This document shows, piece after piece, positions 15,545-22,896 of a stretch of DNA of 64,000 nucleotides. Position 1 is the first letter of the stretch, and the number at the start of each line of letters is the position of its first letter. A program made the position numbers and the translations under genes. The notes beneath the pieces were generated by a model. That model was not told the origin of the DNA. It saw only the letters and a list, made by a program, of their open reading frames with translations, and did not search any database. This stretch comes from Lactococcus sp. S-13 (lineage in GTDB: Bacteria > Bacillota > Bacilli > Lactobacillales > Streptococcaceae): NCBI RefSeq assembly GCF_004210295.1, contig NZ_SDAK01000001.1:1-64000 (forward strand). Reading direction: 5' to 3'.

Positions 15545-16059
15545 AAATCGCCTTTATCAATTTTCTCTTTAAGAGTATTTTTCAACAAACGTTTGAAGAA
15601 TTCTTTATCATTGTCGTTAAGCTGACCGCCGCCATAGGCGCTGGCTTTACTTATTTGTTCTTCAAGATATTCATCGCTTAGACGATAATCTTCTATTTGT
15701 TTAACTTTATTTTGCTCATCTTGTTCTTTTAATTGAATTTTTGCAGTATCTAAGACTACTTTTTGTCTTGGCTCTTCGAGTTGTGAACTGATTTTATTTA
15801 TTTCTTCTACTATAGGAGACTGTTTTTTTGTTTTATTAGGCATTTCATCTTTAGATATACCTAACAGATACTCTGTAGATATTCCTAGGACTCTAGCAAA
15901 ATCATCAGCACGATTCAACGGGAATTCTCTACTAAAATTAAAATATCTAGATATAGCAGATTTCGCCATATCAACTCTTCTAGCTAATTCAGATATGGAA
16001 AGATTTTGTTTATTTTTTTCATCTATTAGTATTCTTACAATTTCTTCATTTGTTCGCAT
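15541..16059 (-). CDS. CI-like repressor without S24 peptidase domain (ImmR type)
   Basis: A 172-residue regulator. The N-terminal HTH_3 domain (ISELARRVDMAKSAISRYFN, about 18-38; LNRADDFARVLGISTEYLLG) is followed by a helical, charged C-terminus (VEEINKISSQLEEPRQKVV onward). The LexA/S24 self-cleavage domain is absent, so destruction during induction probably depends on the coupled ImmA-like protease. It is divergent from cro, with GTTC-N8-GAAC type operators in the intergenic region. Confidence 0.88.
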   Translation of the reverse strand: MRTNEEIVRILIDEKNKQNLSISELARRVDMAKSAISRYFNFSREFPLNRADDFARVLGISTEYLLGISKDEMPNKTKKQSPIVEEINKISSQLEEPRQKVVLDTAKIQLKEQDEQNKVKQIEDYRLSDEYLEEQISKASAYGGGQLNDNDKEFFKRLLKNTLKEKIDKGDL

Positions 16060-16087
16060 GATTTTCTCTCTATAAACTTGATAAAAA

Positions 16088-16116
16088 CATTATACCACTG
16101 TTCCCGAAAAAGTACA
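16088..16116 (-). promoter_or_regulatory. repressor promoter with embedded operator
   Basis: On the minus strand TTGTAC, 17 bases, TATAAT precedes the repressor gene. The operator-like GTTCCCGAAAAAGTAC (16100-16115) fills the spacer, which would permit autoregulation. Confidence 0.7.
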
Positions 16117-16163
16117 AGATGTAAATTAAAAAAGTTTTTTTGTTTTTTTTTATAACTTTTCTG

Positions 16164-16214
16164 TTGACAAAAGAGAACGATAGTGATATTATTGATTTGT
16201 TCCCAAAAAAGAAC
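16164..16214 (+). promoter_or_regulatory. early rightward promoter (PR) with operator
   Basis: TTGACA (16164-16169), 17 bases, TATTAT (16187-16192). GTTCCCAAAAAAGAAC (16199-16214) covers the start region, and a half-site GAGAAC lies in the spacer. A third full match, GTTCCCGAAAAAGAAC, is at 16441-16456 inside the end of cro. Confidence 0.8.
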
Positions 16215-16230
16215 GAAAGGAGAAATGAAT

Positions 16231-16464
16231 ATGACTATTGATTTAAATAGAATCAAAGCAGAACGAATCGCAAATGATTTGACACAAGACGAAGTTGCTA
16301 AGCGAATGGGGTGGAAAACAAGAGCCGCTTATGCAAAACGAGAAAACGGCATTGTGTCTATTGGGGCTAATGAGCTTATCAAATTGGCTTCTATTTTTGG
16401 ATACGATAAAGAAGATTTAGGCATTTTTTTTAAAGCAAACGTTCCCGAAAAAGAACGAAACTAG
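16231..16464 (+). CDS. Cro-like HTH regulator
   Basis: A 77-residue HTH protein (MTIDLNRIKAERIANDLTQDEVAKRMGWKTRAAYAKRENG). ATG 16231 is preferred over ATG 16225 because AAAGGAGA is about nine bases upstream, the better distance. The helix-turn-helix spans about residues 18-40. It is the first gene rightward of the divergent repressor, the standard cro position. Its last codons (VPEKERN) double as a third operator sequence, so the DNA is constrained by two functions. Confidence 0.85.
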   Translation: MTIDLNRIKAERIANDLTQDEVAKRMGWKTRAAYAKRENGIVSIGANELIKLASIFGYDKEDLGIFFKANVPEKERN

Positions 16465-16477
16465 AAAGGATTCAAAA

Positions 16478-16696
16478 ATGAACAAATTAATTGAAATTTC
16501 GTCAAATGAAAATGACGAACAAGAAGTAACAGTTAAATCTTCACTTATCGAAGCAAATGAATTAATTAAAGCAGCCTTCTCGGACTATGGAATTCAAAAT
16601 GAAGACGGAGAACAAATCACTCAAAAAGAATTTGCTGACTTAGTAGGCCAAAAGATTTGGTTAGCTGCTGATATTTTAGGGATTGAACTTGATTGA
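16478..16696 (+). CDS. small phage early protein of unknown function
   Basis: A 72-residue acidic protein (MNKLIEISSNENDEQEVTVKSSLIEANELIKAAFSDYG) behind AGAAAGGA. No motif recognised. It follows cro by 13 bases and is probably co-transcribed. The helical C-terminus EFADLVGQKIWLAADILGIEL has no HTH signature I can support. Confidence 0.65.
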   Translation: MNKLIEISSNENDEQEVTVKSSLIEANELIKAAFSDYGIQNEDGEQITQKEFADLVGQKIWLAADILGIELD

Positions 16697-16944
16697 GTTT
16701 TTGGCCAGTTGGTTTTTGCTTACAAAACACAAACTTAACAAAGCTTATCAAAAATTATCAGCGCTTATCATAACGATACACGCATAATTTATGGAAAATT
16801 ATCAAAGTTTATCATAGGTTATTAAGTTAAGAATATTTGGAAAAAATAGACTTTATACGCATTGTACAATTTCAATAAATAGATATCTCTTTGTAATTAA
16901 AGAATGCTAAAGTTTCAATATCAACAGAGAGGAATTCATAAAAC
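16697..16944. repeat. intergenic stretch with TTATCA boxes phased at 10 bp
   Basis: TTATCA occurs at 16745, 16755 and 16765, then at 16799 and 16809, each group in exact 10-bp steps. The repeats therefore lie on one face of the helix. They precede the antirepressor gene and have no coding explanation. A DNA-binding role is inferred. Confidence 0.65.
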
Positions 16945-17706
16945 ATGAATCAATTAGAAAATACATTAACTTCATTGGAAGTTGCAGAAATGGTTGGGCG
17001 TCGCCATGACCACGTATTGGCAGATATTCGCCAAATTATTAGTGATTTAGGAGAACCGAAAAGTGGGGGCTCATCTGAAACCATTGATATTAACACGTTT
17101 TTCGTAGAAAGTACCTATCGTTCAGCTCAAAATAAAGAGTTGCCTTGTTATTTAGTTACGAAACAAGGATGCGAAGTTTTCGGTAACCGTATGACTGGGG
17201 CTAAAGGAACGCAGTTCACCGTAGGTTATGTCGGTCGTTTCAACCAAATGGAGCAACATATCAAACAACAACCAGATATTTCAAATCTTAGCCCTGAACT
17301 TCAAATGTTTAATCAAATGTTTCAAGCAGTAGCAAACCAGGAGCAAAAATTGCTTGAAGTTAATGACAAAGTAGATAATATTTCTGAAATTGTTGCTTTG
17401 AATACTGCTAATTGGCGTAACGAAACAGGTAATTTCATTCGTAAAATTGCACTAAAGCAAGGAGGAGGAGTTGCCTTTAAAGAAATCAATCAACAAATTT
17501 ATGCAGAAGTAGAACGACGTGGTGGTTTTAAGTTTAATATTCGATTGAGAAATATGCAAACCCGACAAATAGAAAAAGGCTATAGCAAATCTGCAGTTAA
17601 AAAACTTAATAAGCTTGATGTTATTGAAGCAGATAAAAAAGCTACTCAAATTTATATTCAAGTAGTTAAAGAGTTTGCTATTAAGTACCAAGTGGAACTA
17701 GCTTAG
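16945..17706 (+). CDS. phage antirepressor, Rha-family with ORF6C-type C-terminus
   Basis: A 253-residue protein. The N-terminal Rha domain (LTSLEVAEMVGRRHDHVLADIRQIISD; later FFVESTYRSAQNKELPCYLVTKQGCEVFGNRMTG) spans about residues 8-105. The C-terminal part (NWRNETGNFIRKIALKQGG ... YAEVERRGGFKFNIRLRNMQTR) matches the ORF6C domain common in lactococcal antirepressors. The start follows AGAGAGGAATT. It sits downstream of the phased TTATCA boxes. Antirepressors bind or displace the CI repressor to favour the lytic cycle. Confidence 0.88.
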   Translation: MNQLENTLTSLEVAEMVGRRHDHVLADIRQIISDLGEPKSGGSSETIDINTFFVESTYRSAQNKELPCYLVTKQGCEVFGNRMTGAKGTQFTVGYVGRFNQMEQHIKQQPDISNLSPELQMFNQMFQAVANQEQKLLEVNDKVDNISEIVALNTANWRNETGNFIRKIALKQGGGVAFKEINQQIYAEVERRGGFKFNIRLRNMQTRQIEKGYSKSAVKKLNKLDVIEADKKATQIYIQVVKEFAIKYQVELA

Positions 17707-17718
17707 AAAGGAGTCCAG

Positions 17719-17955
17719 ATGGAATATAAAGATGATGATTACTTGACTACTCAGCAAGTAGCGGAAAAGTTTTCCATCCATGACCAAACAGTTTATCGAC
17801 GTAGAAAGGCAATGGAGCTATTTCCACAATTCAAGTCTGGTATTTTCATGAATGGACGTAGATTTCGATACAAAGAAATCAGAGATTTCATGCAGTTTGT
17901 AAATACTCCTGAGTATAAGCAAGAACTTAAAAAGCGCCAATCGGTTATCAAATGA
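17719..17955 (+). CDS. small HTH DNA-binding protein (excisionase-like)
   Basis: A 78-residue protein with a MerR/excisionase-like helix-turn-helix: DYLTTQQVAEKFSIHDQTVYRRRKAMELF at about residues 7-35, followed by FRYKEIRDFMQFVNTPEY. It follows the antirepressor with an AAAGGAG site. An excisionase would be expected in the early operon, but a control role is equally possible. Confidence 0.7.
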   Translation: MEYKDDDYLTTQQVAEKFSIHDQTVYRRRKAMELFPQFKSGIFMNGRRFRYKEIRDFMQFVNTPEYKQELKKRQSVIK

Positions 17956-17967
17956 AAAGAGGTACTC

Positions 17968-18096
17968 ATGACTTACACATACATAGTCAACCCAGAAACG
18001 GGCGAAATCCTGTTTGACCTATTCCACGACTTAATCACACAAAACATTAGAGCAATCAAGCTCATTGCTAAGAAATTAAATGCGGTGCTCCGCTAG
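17968..18096 (+). CDS. tiny phage early ORF (42 aa)
   Basis: MTYTYIVNPETGEILFDLFHDLITQNIRAIKLIAKKLNAVLR, preceded by AAAAGAGG six bases before ATG and packed 12 bases after the previous stop. No domain recognised. The good ribosome site and operon packing support translation. Confidence 0.6.
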   Translation: MTYTYIVNPETGEILFDLFHDLITQNIRAIKLIAKKLNAVLR

Positions 18097-18108
18097 AAAA
18101 GAGAAAAG

Positions 18109-18252
18109 ATGAGCATAAATTTTGAAGAAATAGAATCAATTGTTGTAGAAACAGATGAAAAAAACTCCATAACCATTGCGACAATCACTGCAGATACAGT
18201 GAAACCAGAGCAAGGTTATAGAGTTAGAATTAAGCCTAAAATTAAAAATTAG
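18109..18252 (+). CDS. tiny phage early ORF (47 aa)
   Basis: MSINFEEIESIVVETDEKNSITIATIT and a short beta-rich end, behind AGAAAAG. Its stop overlaps the stop of the convergent DUF2188 gene. No known domain. Kept because of the tight spacing and the ribosome site. Confidence 0.55.
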   Translation: MSINFEEIESIVVETDEKNSITIATITADTVKPEQGYRVRIKPKIKN

Positions 18253-18476
18253 CCTTTAGGCGGAAATGGATCATTGCCATAGCTGTTACGTTCACGGATT
18301 CGTCCGTTACGGCCGTGGATAAACATTTCAGAGTTTTGATTTTGAGAAATCTGAATTGCTTTGTTAATAGCTTCGGCTTGAGTTCTGAAGTTTGCAGTAG
18401 CTTTAGAGTTTCCTGCTCCTTTAACATTCCAACCACCGTTACTATCTGGGACAACATGTTGATTTTTACCTGGCAT
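18249..18476 (-). CDS. DUF2188 (YegP-like) small protein, opposite strand
   Basis: A 75-residue protein MPGKNQHVVPDSNGGWNVKG followed by GNSKATANFRTQAEAINKAI and HGRNGRIRERNSYGNDPFPPKG. The HVVP...GGW.V and HGRNGRIRERNSYGNDP elements identify the DUF2188 family. The ATG at 18474-18476 is chosen because AAAGGAG lies six bases upstream. It is transcribed against the early operon and probably has its own promoter, so it may be expressed in the lysogen. Confidence 0.8.
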   Translation of the reverse strand: MPGKNQHVVPDSNGGWNVKGAGNSKATANFRTQAEAINKAIQISQNQNSEMFIHGRNGRIRERNSYGNDPFPPKG

Positions 18477-18642
18477 ATAGTCTCCTTTCATTAATATTTT
18501 GAAAGCCAGGAGGATGTTAGTTGGTATTAACGGGTTTGTCCTGAATTTCATTAACTATATTATACTGCTACAAATTATTTTAGTTAACTTAAAACACTAT
18601 ATATAGCGTTTAATTATATAAAAAATAAGAAAGGGGTACTAA

Positions 18643-18843
18643 ATGTTGTGGTCTAAGATAAAAAATAAACTTGATGAAAAAAACATGACTGAGTATCAAC
18701 TTGGAAAAATAACAGGGCTCGGTCCACAACAAATTCATCAACTTAAAAAAAGAAACTCTGAAAATCCACGCTGGTTAACGATGATAAAAATAGCCGATGC
18801 GCTAGACATCAGCTTAGATGAATTTAGAGAGAAAGGAAAATAA
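18643..18843 (+). CDS. HTH regulator (Cro/CI-like, 66 aa)
   Basis: MLWSKIKNKLDEKNMTEYQL followed by GKITGLGPQQIHQLKKR and DALDISLDEF. The helix-turn-helix lies at about residues 14-36. Divergent from the DUF2188 gene across a 166-base AT-rich gap with promoter-like TATTATACT. This is one of several small regulators in the early region. It may control the minus-strand gene or the recombination genes that follow. Confidence 0.75.
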   Translation: MLWSKIKNKLDEKNMTEYQLGKITGLGPQQIHQLKKRNSENPRWLTMIKIADALDISLDEFREKGK

Positions 18844-18844
18844 A

Positions 18845-19108
18845 ATGCAAACAATAATCAGAAACGGGCGAGAAGTCCGGTTGATCCCCACACCATTTGG
18901 TCATAAACTCCAAGAGGTAGAGGTTGATTATAAATCACTTTACGAACAAGCAGTAGCACAAGGCGCTCGATTTTCGCAAGAACACGCTGAAGCTTGTGCC
19001 CAGGTGCGCTATTGGTACCAACGTGCAATGGAGAACGAAACTTATCGTGAAGCGTGGGAACAAGACCATAAGCTTGACCGCTTTGAGTTTATTACAAATA
19101 CAAAATAA
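18845..19108 (+). CDS. hypothetical early phage protein (87 aa)
   Basis: MQTIIRNGREVRLIPTPFGH and a helical C-terminal half (YKSLYEQAVAQGARFSQEHA ... QRAMENETYREAWEQDHKL). ATG 18845 follows AGAAAGGAAA closely. No recognised domain. It overlaps no neighbour and ends just before a hairpin whose T-run lies on the minus strand. Confidence 0.65.
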   Translation: MQTIIRNGREVRLIPTPFGHKLQEVEVDYKSLYEQAVAQGARFSQEHAEACAQVRYWYQRAMENETYREAWEQDHKLDRFEFITNTK

Positions 19109-19132
19109 AAAAGCCCGCACTGGAATGCGGAC
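19107..19132 (-). terminator. hairpin with T-run on the minus strand
   Basis: Read on the minus strand, CCGCA/TGCGG with a 6-base loop is followed by GGC and six T. It would stop antisense transcripts entering from the right. On the plus strand it lacks a T-run. Confidence 0.6.
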
Positions 19133-19164
19133 TAAATCTAGTAGATAAGGAAATTATAACATAA

Positions 19165-19992
19165 ATGGAAAATACATTAAACAACAAATATGAATTAACC
19201 GATGATACAATCACACGATTTGGTGTCACGATGCGTCGAGTTAAAGCGCTCAAGAGTTTTGGAAGTGTAGAAAAAGGAGATGTTGGCGGATATATCGAGG
19301 ATATCAAGAACTTGTCGGTCTATGGTGATGCTTGGGTCTATGGTGATGCTTGGGTCTATGGTAATGCTCAGGTCTATGGTGATGCTCGGGTCTATGGTGA
19401 TGCTTGGGTCTCTGGTGATGCTCAGGTCTATGGTGATGCTCGGGTCTATGGTGATGCTTGGGTCTATGGTAATGCTCAGGTCTATGGTGATGCTTGGGTC
19501 TATTGTGATGCTCAGGTCTATGGTGATGCTCGGGTCTATGGTGATGCTCAGGTCTATGGTGATGCTTGGGTCTATGGTGATGCTTGGGTCTCTGGTGATG
19601 CTCAGGTCTATGGTGATGCTCGGGTCTATGGTGATGCTTGGGTCTATGGTAATGCTCAGGTCTATGGTGATGCTTGGGTCTATGGTGATGCTCAGGTCTA
19701 TGGTGATGCTCGGGTCTATGGTGATGCTTGGGTCTATGGTAATGCTCAGGTCTATGGTGATGCTTGGGTCTATGGTGATGCTGATTACATTGTTTTTAAA
19801 AATAACTGGTCGTCTGGGCGTTACTTCACTTGGACAAAATCAAATGATATGTGGGTAGTCGATTGCTTCTATGGGACAGGAAGAGAGCTAATCGAAAAAG
19901 CCTACAAAGACAGCGAAAGCAGCGGTAAGCATTATGAGGCTTATGTTAATTTCGTTGAAACGTTGAAAGGATTGAGTGAAAAACATGACTGA
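19165..19992 (+). CDS. hexapeptide-repeat protein, predicted beta-helix
   Basis: A 275-residue protein. Residues 1-50 form an N-terminal cap (MENTLNNKYELTDDTITRFG ... KGDVGGYIEDIKNLSV). About 26 copies of the six-residue unit YGDAWV, YGDARV or YGNAQV follow (about 52-208). A C-terminal domain of 65 residues (FKNNWSSGRYFTWTKSNDMW) closes it. The 18-nt DNA unit is almost identical throughout (19319-19787) and arranged in longer blocks. Regular hexapeptides suggest a left-handed beta-helix. Similar proteins occur in early regions of other phages, but the function is unknown. Copy number can vary without breaking the frame. Confidence 0.8.
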   Translation: MENTLNNKYELTDDTITRFGVTMRRVKALKSFGSVEKGDVGGYIEDIKNLSVYGDAWVYGDAWVYGNAQVYGDARVYGDAWVSGDAQVYGDARVYGDAWVYGNAQVYGDAWVYCDAQVYGDARVYGDAQVYGDAWVYGDAWVSGDAQVYGDARVYGDAWVYGNAQVYGDAWVYGDAQVYGDARVYGDAWVYGNAQVYGDAWVYGDADYIVFKNNWSSGRYFTWTKSNDMWVVDCFYGTGRELIEKAYKDSESSGKHYEAYVNFVETLKGLSEKHD

Positions 19993-20503
19993 AAAAAACG
20001 AACGCTTTGAAGTTACCAATGACAGCCAACTGAATTGGGCGCTTGGCAAATACAAAGAGCATAAGATTCAATTTGATGAGTACGATATCCAAGCCGAGGA
20101 ATCAAGAAAAATCCTTGAAGAAAAATATAACTCGGAATTGTATGGCATTGAGCAACGTCGATTGAAACTTCAAGCTGAAGAACAGAAGGAAATGGACTAT
20201 TTCAAAGGATTGGCTGAGCAGTATTATTTAACTCTTGAGACAAAGAATCCCAAGAAAACAATCAATGGTAGTGTTCGATTTTCAAAAAAGGAAAATGTTT
20301 CATATGACGACAATTTGCTCTCAGAGCTTAAAGAAAAAGGGCTCAACAGATTCATCTCTGTTAAGACTAAAACGATTGAGAGTGTCGATAAAAAGGCACT
20401 CAAAGCTTTTGTAAAAGATGGCGGTCAGCTTATGTCGGAAGATGGCGAAATCGTAGAGGGTTTCAAGTTTGATAAAACAGAAGAATTTACAGTGAAAGTT
20501 TGA
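19985..20503 (+). CDS. host-nuclease inhibitor Gam-like protein
   Basis: A 172-residue protein: coiled coil at about residues 18-85 (YKEHKIQFDEYDIQAEESRK ... RRLKLQAEEQKEMDYFKGLAE), then KNPKKTINGSVRFSKKENVSY and a C-terminal beta/alpha part. The coiled coil followed by a KT..G...FRK-type segment matches Mu-Gam-like proteins that bind DNA ends and block host exonuclease. ATG 19985 overlaps the previous gene by 8 bases. It lies directly before the recombination ATPase, the usual partner position. Confidence 0.7.
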   Translation: MTEKNERFEVTNDSQLNWALGKYKEHKIQFDEYDIQAEESRKILEEKYNSELYGIEQRRLKLQAEEQKEMDYFKGLAEQYYLTLETKNPKKTINGSVRFSKKENVSYDDNLLSELKEKGLNRFISVKTKTIESVDKKALKAFVKDGGQLMSEDGEIVEGFKFDKTEEFTVKV

Positions 20504-20511
20504 GGTGATTT

Positions 20512-21231
20512 ATGACTATAAAAATAACTAAAGCAACTGATATTAATCGAACTGAAAATTGGAAAGTACTATTATACGGGAAGCCAGGACTTGGAAAGAC
20601 AAGTGCAATTAAAGGGTTATCTGGAAAAACTTTGGTTCTTGATTTAGACGGCTCAAGTCGTGTCCTTGCAGGCTTAAAAAATGTAGATGTCATTTCATTT
20701 AATAGAGAAGAGCCGATTCAATCAATGAAGGAATTCCTCAACGAGTCAAAGAACTTGATTAATGGCTACAATACCCTAGTAATTGATAATCTCACGGCAT
20801 TTGAGAAAGATTGGTTTGTTGCTCGAGGGCTGAATAGTAAGAATGGAATTCGAAATGAAATTCAAGACTATGGAGATTATACAAACTATTTCTTAAGACT
20901 TATTTCAAAAATATATTCTCTGCCAATCAATATTTATGCTACAGCATGGGAATCTAAAAGAGATGTTGATTTAGAGGACGGAACCAAGCTGACAGAATAT
21001 ATCCCTGATGTCCGCAATCAAGTTTTAAATCAATTGCTTGGGCTTACTGATGTTGTAGGAAGAATCCAAGTTAACCCAGCAACACACGGAAGAGGGGCAA
21101 TACTTGAAGGAAGTGACGGTGTCTATGCAAAGAATCGCTTAGATGATCGTATAGCATGTAAAATCGAAGACTTGTTTAAGTTTGGTCAACAATCAAAACA
21201 AGAAAACACAGAAAACGGAGAACAAAAATAA
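20512..21231 (+). CDS. Sak4-like AAA (RecA/Rad51-related) phage recombinase
   Basis: A 239-residue ATPase. Walker A GKPGLGKTS at about residues 23-31, Walker B-like NTLVIDNLT at about 86-94. The rest follows the AAA_24 phage nucleotide-binding family, which includes Sak4 single-strand annealing proteins. It sits between Gam-like and SSB-like genes, which supports a recombination role. The C-terminus is Gln/Glu-rich. The stop overlaps the next ATG. Confidence 0.82.
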   Translation: MTIKITKATDINRTENWKVLLYGKPGLGKTSAIKGLSGKTLVLDLDGSSRVLAGLKNVDVISFNREEPIQSMKEFLNESKNLINGYNTLVIDNLTAFEKDWFVARGLNSKNGIRNEIQDYGDYTNYFLRLISKIYSLPINIYATAWESKRDVDLEDGTKLTEYIPDVRNQVLNQLLGLTDVVGRIQVNPATHGRGAILEGSDGVYAKNRLDDRIACKIEDLFKFGQQSKQENTENGEQK

Positions 21232-21734
21232 TGAAATTTAACAGAAACGAAATGAGTGCACTTTCAGGACAACAATTCACAGTAGGAGCGCATCTTGCAA
21301 CAATTACTGATGTTAAAAATCAAAAATCTAAAAATGGCGATCCAATGTTCAAGTTTGATATTGAAGGTAATAATGGAGAAACTGCAAATAATTGGTTTTT
21401 GTTTGGTAAACCTTGGTCAGACGGTAACTTGCAAAGAATCCTTGTAAGTATTGAAGATAACAACCAAACCATTGCGCCGATTGATTATGGACACAACGAA
21501 CAAACACTTAACTTCTTGAAAAATAAACGTGTATTTATTTTAGTAAAAGAACGAACTGGAACATATATTGATAAAAACGGAGATGAGAAAGCTGCGACAG
21601 GTACTGAGATTAAAACTTTCTTGTCACGACCAGAATTTGCTTCTTTCGGTGGAGGTCAACAAACACAGCAAAAAGCGAATGACCAATTTGGTGGGTCACC
21701 AATGGAAATTTCAGACGACCAACTACCATTCTAA
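21231..21734 (+). CDS. DUF669 single-stranded DNA-binding-like protein
   Basis: A 167-residue OB-fold-type protein (GAHLATITDVKNQKSKNGDP ... ANNWFLFGKPWSDGNLQRIL). The Gln/Gly-rich C-terminal linker ends in the acidic tip MEISDDQLPF, the hallmark tail by which SSB recruits partner proteins. It is coupled by a one-base overlap to the Sak4-like gene. Sak4-type annealing proteins often depend on a cognate SSB, so the pair probably acts together on phage DNA. Confidence 0.82.
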   Translation: MKFNRNEMSALSGQQFTVGAHLATITDVKNQKSKNGDPMFKFDIEGNNGETANNWFLFGKPWSDGNLQRILVSIEDNNQTIAPIDYGHNEQTLNFLKNKRVFILVKERTGTYIDKNGDEKAATGTEIKTFLSRPEFASFGGGQQTQQKANDQFGGSPMEISDDQLPF

Positions 21735-21866
21735 CTAAGTTATTGCTGGAGGGTGGCGGAACGAGCCGTAAAGTCAATGAGTAGATGCAATAGCATAACC
21801 ACTCATAGCCAGCTTTAAATTTTGAAATTAAAAACTTGAAAATAAATTTTATAGAAAGGAGTGATT

Positions 21867-22694
21867 GTGGCACAAAGAAGAATGTTTAGTAAAAAAATAG
21901 TTGAAACAGATTTCTTTATGGAAATGTCACCAACAGCAAAATTACTCTATTTTTACCTAAATATGAGTGCTGATGATGATGGTTTCGTTGGTAATCCTAA
22001 AACAATTAAATTGATTAGCGGAGCTACTGATGATGACTTAAAAATACTTATTGTCAAGCAGTTTATCATTCCATTTGAGAGTGGAGTTGTCGTAATCAAA
22101 GATTGGAAGATTCATAATTACATCAGAAATGATAGATATAACGAAACGCAGTATTTAGAGGAAAAAAAGCAGCTTGTGATAGCAGAAAACGGAACTTATT
22201 CAAAAGTTGGTATACCAGACGTCATACCAACGGTATCCACAGGTAAGGATAGGTTAGGTAAGGATAGGTTAGGTAAGAGTAATAATACTATGTCAGATAA
22301 ATCTGACGATGTTATTCCTTATTCTGAAATTTTAGATTATCTAAATAAAAAAACAAGTCGTAGCTTTAGGAATGTTGAGGCAAATAAAAAGCTTATCAGA
22401 ACAAGATGGAATGAAGGCTATAAGTTGAATGACTTCAAAGCGGTAATTGACAATATGGTGATCAATTGGTCTGGTAAGAACTTTAATGGAGTCCCTGCTG
22501 AAAATTATTTGCAGCCAAAAACGCTATTCTCTAATAAGTTTGACAGCTATCTTAATCAGACGCAGATCAAAAGCGGAAATAATAAAACTGTCAAAGCTGC
22601 TCCAGAGTGGTCAGAAGCCAAAACGCTCAAGGATCGAAAGTATATGACAGATGAGGAAGTGGAGGCATTGCTTAATGGCTTGGAAAATACCTGA
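21867..22694 (+). CDS. phage replication initiator (replisome organizer) with internal iterons
   Basis: A 275-residue protein. GTG 21867 is chosen because AAAGGAG lies five bases upstream. The N-terminal winged-helix part (RRMFSKKIVETDFFMEMSPT ... GFVGNPKTIKLISGA) is followed by a short repeat-encoded linker and a conserved phage replication C-terminal domain (ILDYLNKKTSRSFRNVEANK ... FNGVPAENYLQPKTLFSNKF, about 152-235). The linker DNA holds direct repeats, a candidate origin as in other lactococcal phages. The last 20 bases overlap the next gene. Confidence 0.85.
   Translation: MAQRRMFSKKIVETDFFMEMSPTAKLLYFYLNMSADDDGFVGNPKTIKLISGATDDDLKILIVKQFIIPFESGVVVIKDWKIHNYIRNDRYNETQYLEEKKQLVIAENGTYSKVGIPDVIPTVSTGKDRLGKDRLGKSNNTMSDKSDDVIPYSEILDYLNKKTSRSFRNVEANKKLIRTRWNEGYKLNDFKAVIDNMVINWSGKNFNGVPAENYLQPKTLFSNKFDSYLNQTQIKSGNNKTVKAAPEWSEAKTLKDRKYMTDEEVEALLNGLENT
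22241..22280 (+). repeat. iterons inside the replication gene, candidate phage origin
   Basis: AGGTAAGGATAGGTT occurs twice in tandem (22241-22255, 22256-22270), followed by a partial third AGGTAAGAG. The repeats encode KDRLGKDRLGK in a weakly structured linker. P335 phages place their origin inside the initiator gene in this way. Confidence 0.75.
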
Positions 22695-22896
22695 GAGCGC
22701 TTTTGATAAAGAACTTTCGAAGCATTACATGAGTTTCGTTCCAGGGGTCACTTATCAGCAGTTTGTCAGATATGTCAAGTGGGCTCACGAAAAAGAAATT
22801 GTGATGAACCCGGTAACTTTTATCGCATCGGTTAAGAAAATCGATAACGAGGCAGCAACCGAAATAATGATTTATGGAGAAGCGAGTGAAATTTGA
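22675..22896 (+). CDS. small protein overlapping the replication gene
   Basis: A 73-residue protein MAWKIPESAFDKELSKHYMS followed by VPGVTYQQFVRYVKWAHEKE. ATG 22675 follows GGAGG by nine bases. It overlaps the initiator by 20 bases and the RusA gene by 11, and is helical. Similar small ORFs sit between initiator and helicase-loader genes, so a helicase-loading accessory role is possible, but nothing in the sequence proves it. Confidence 0.6.
   Translation: MAWKIPESAFDKELSKHYMSFVPGVTYQQFVRYVKWAHEKEIVMNPVTFIASVKKIDNEAATEIMIYGEASEI

Noticed and set aside
15107-16059. Toxin-antitoxin pair of the Xre/ImmA type
   Set aside because: Position between integrase and a divergent cro with shared operators fits a phage repressor-protease pair better than a toxin system.
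19319-19787. CRISPR-like regular repeats
   Set aside because: Units are contiguous 18-mers without unique spacers and encode a continuous peptide repeat.
19280-19858. Open frame of 192 codons reading SMVMLG-type repeats
   Set aside because: It is the +1 frame shadow of the 18-bp repeats; any frame stays open over such DNA, and it lacks a ribosome site.
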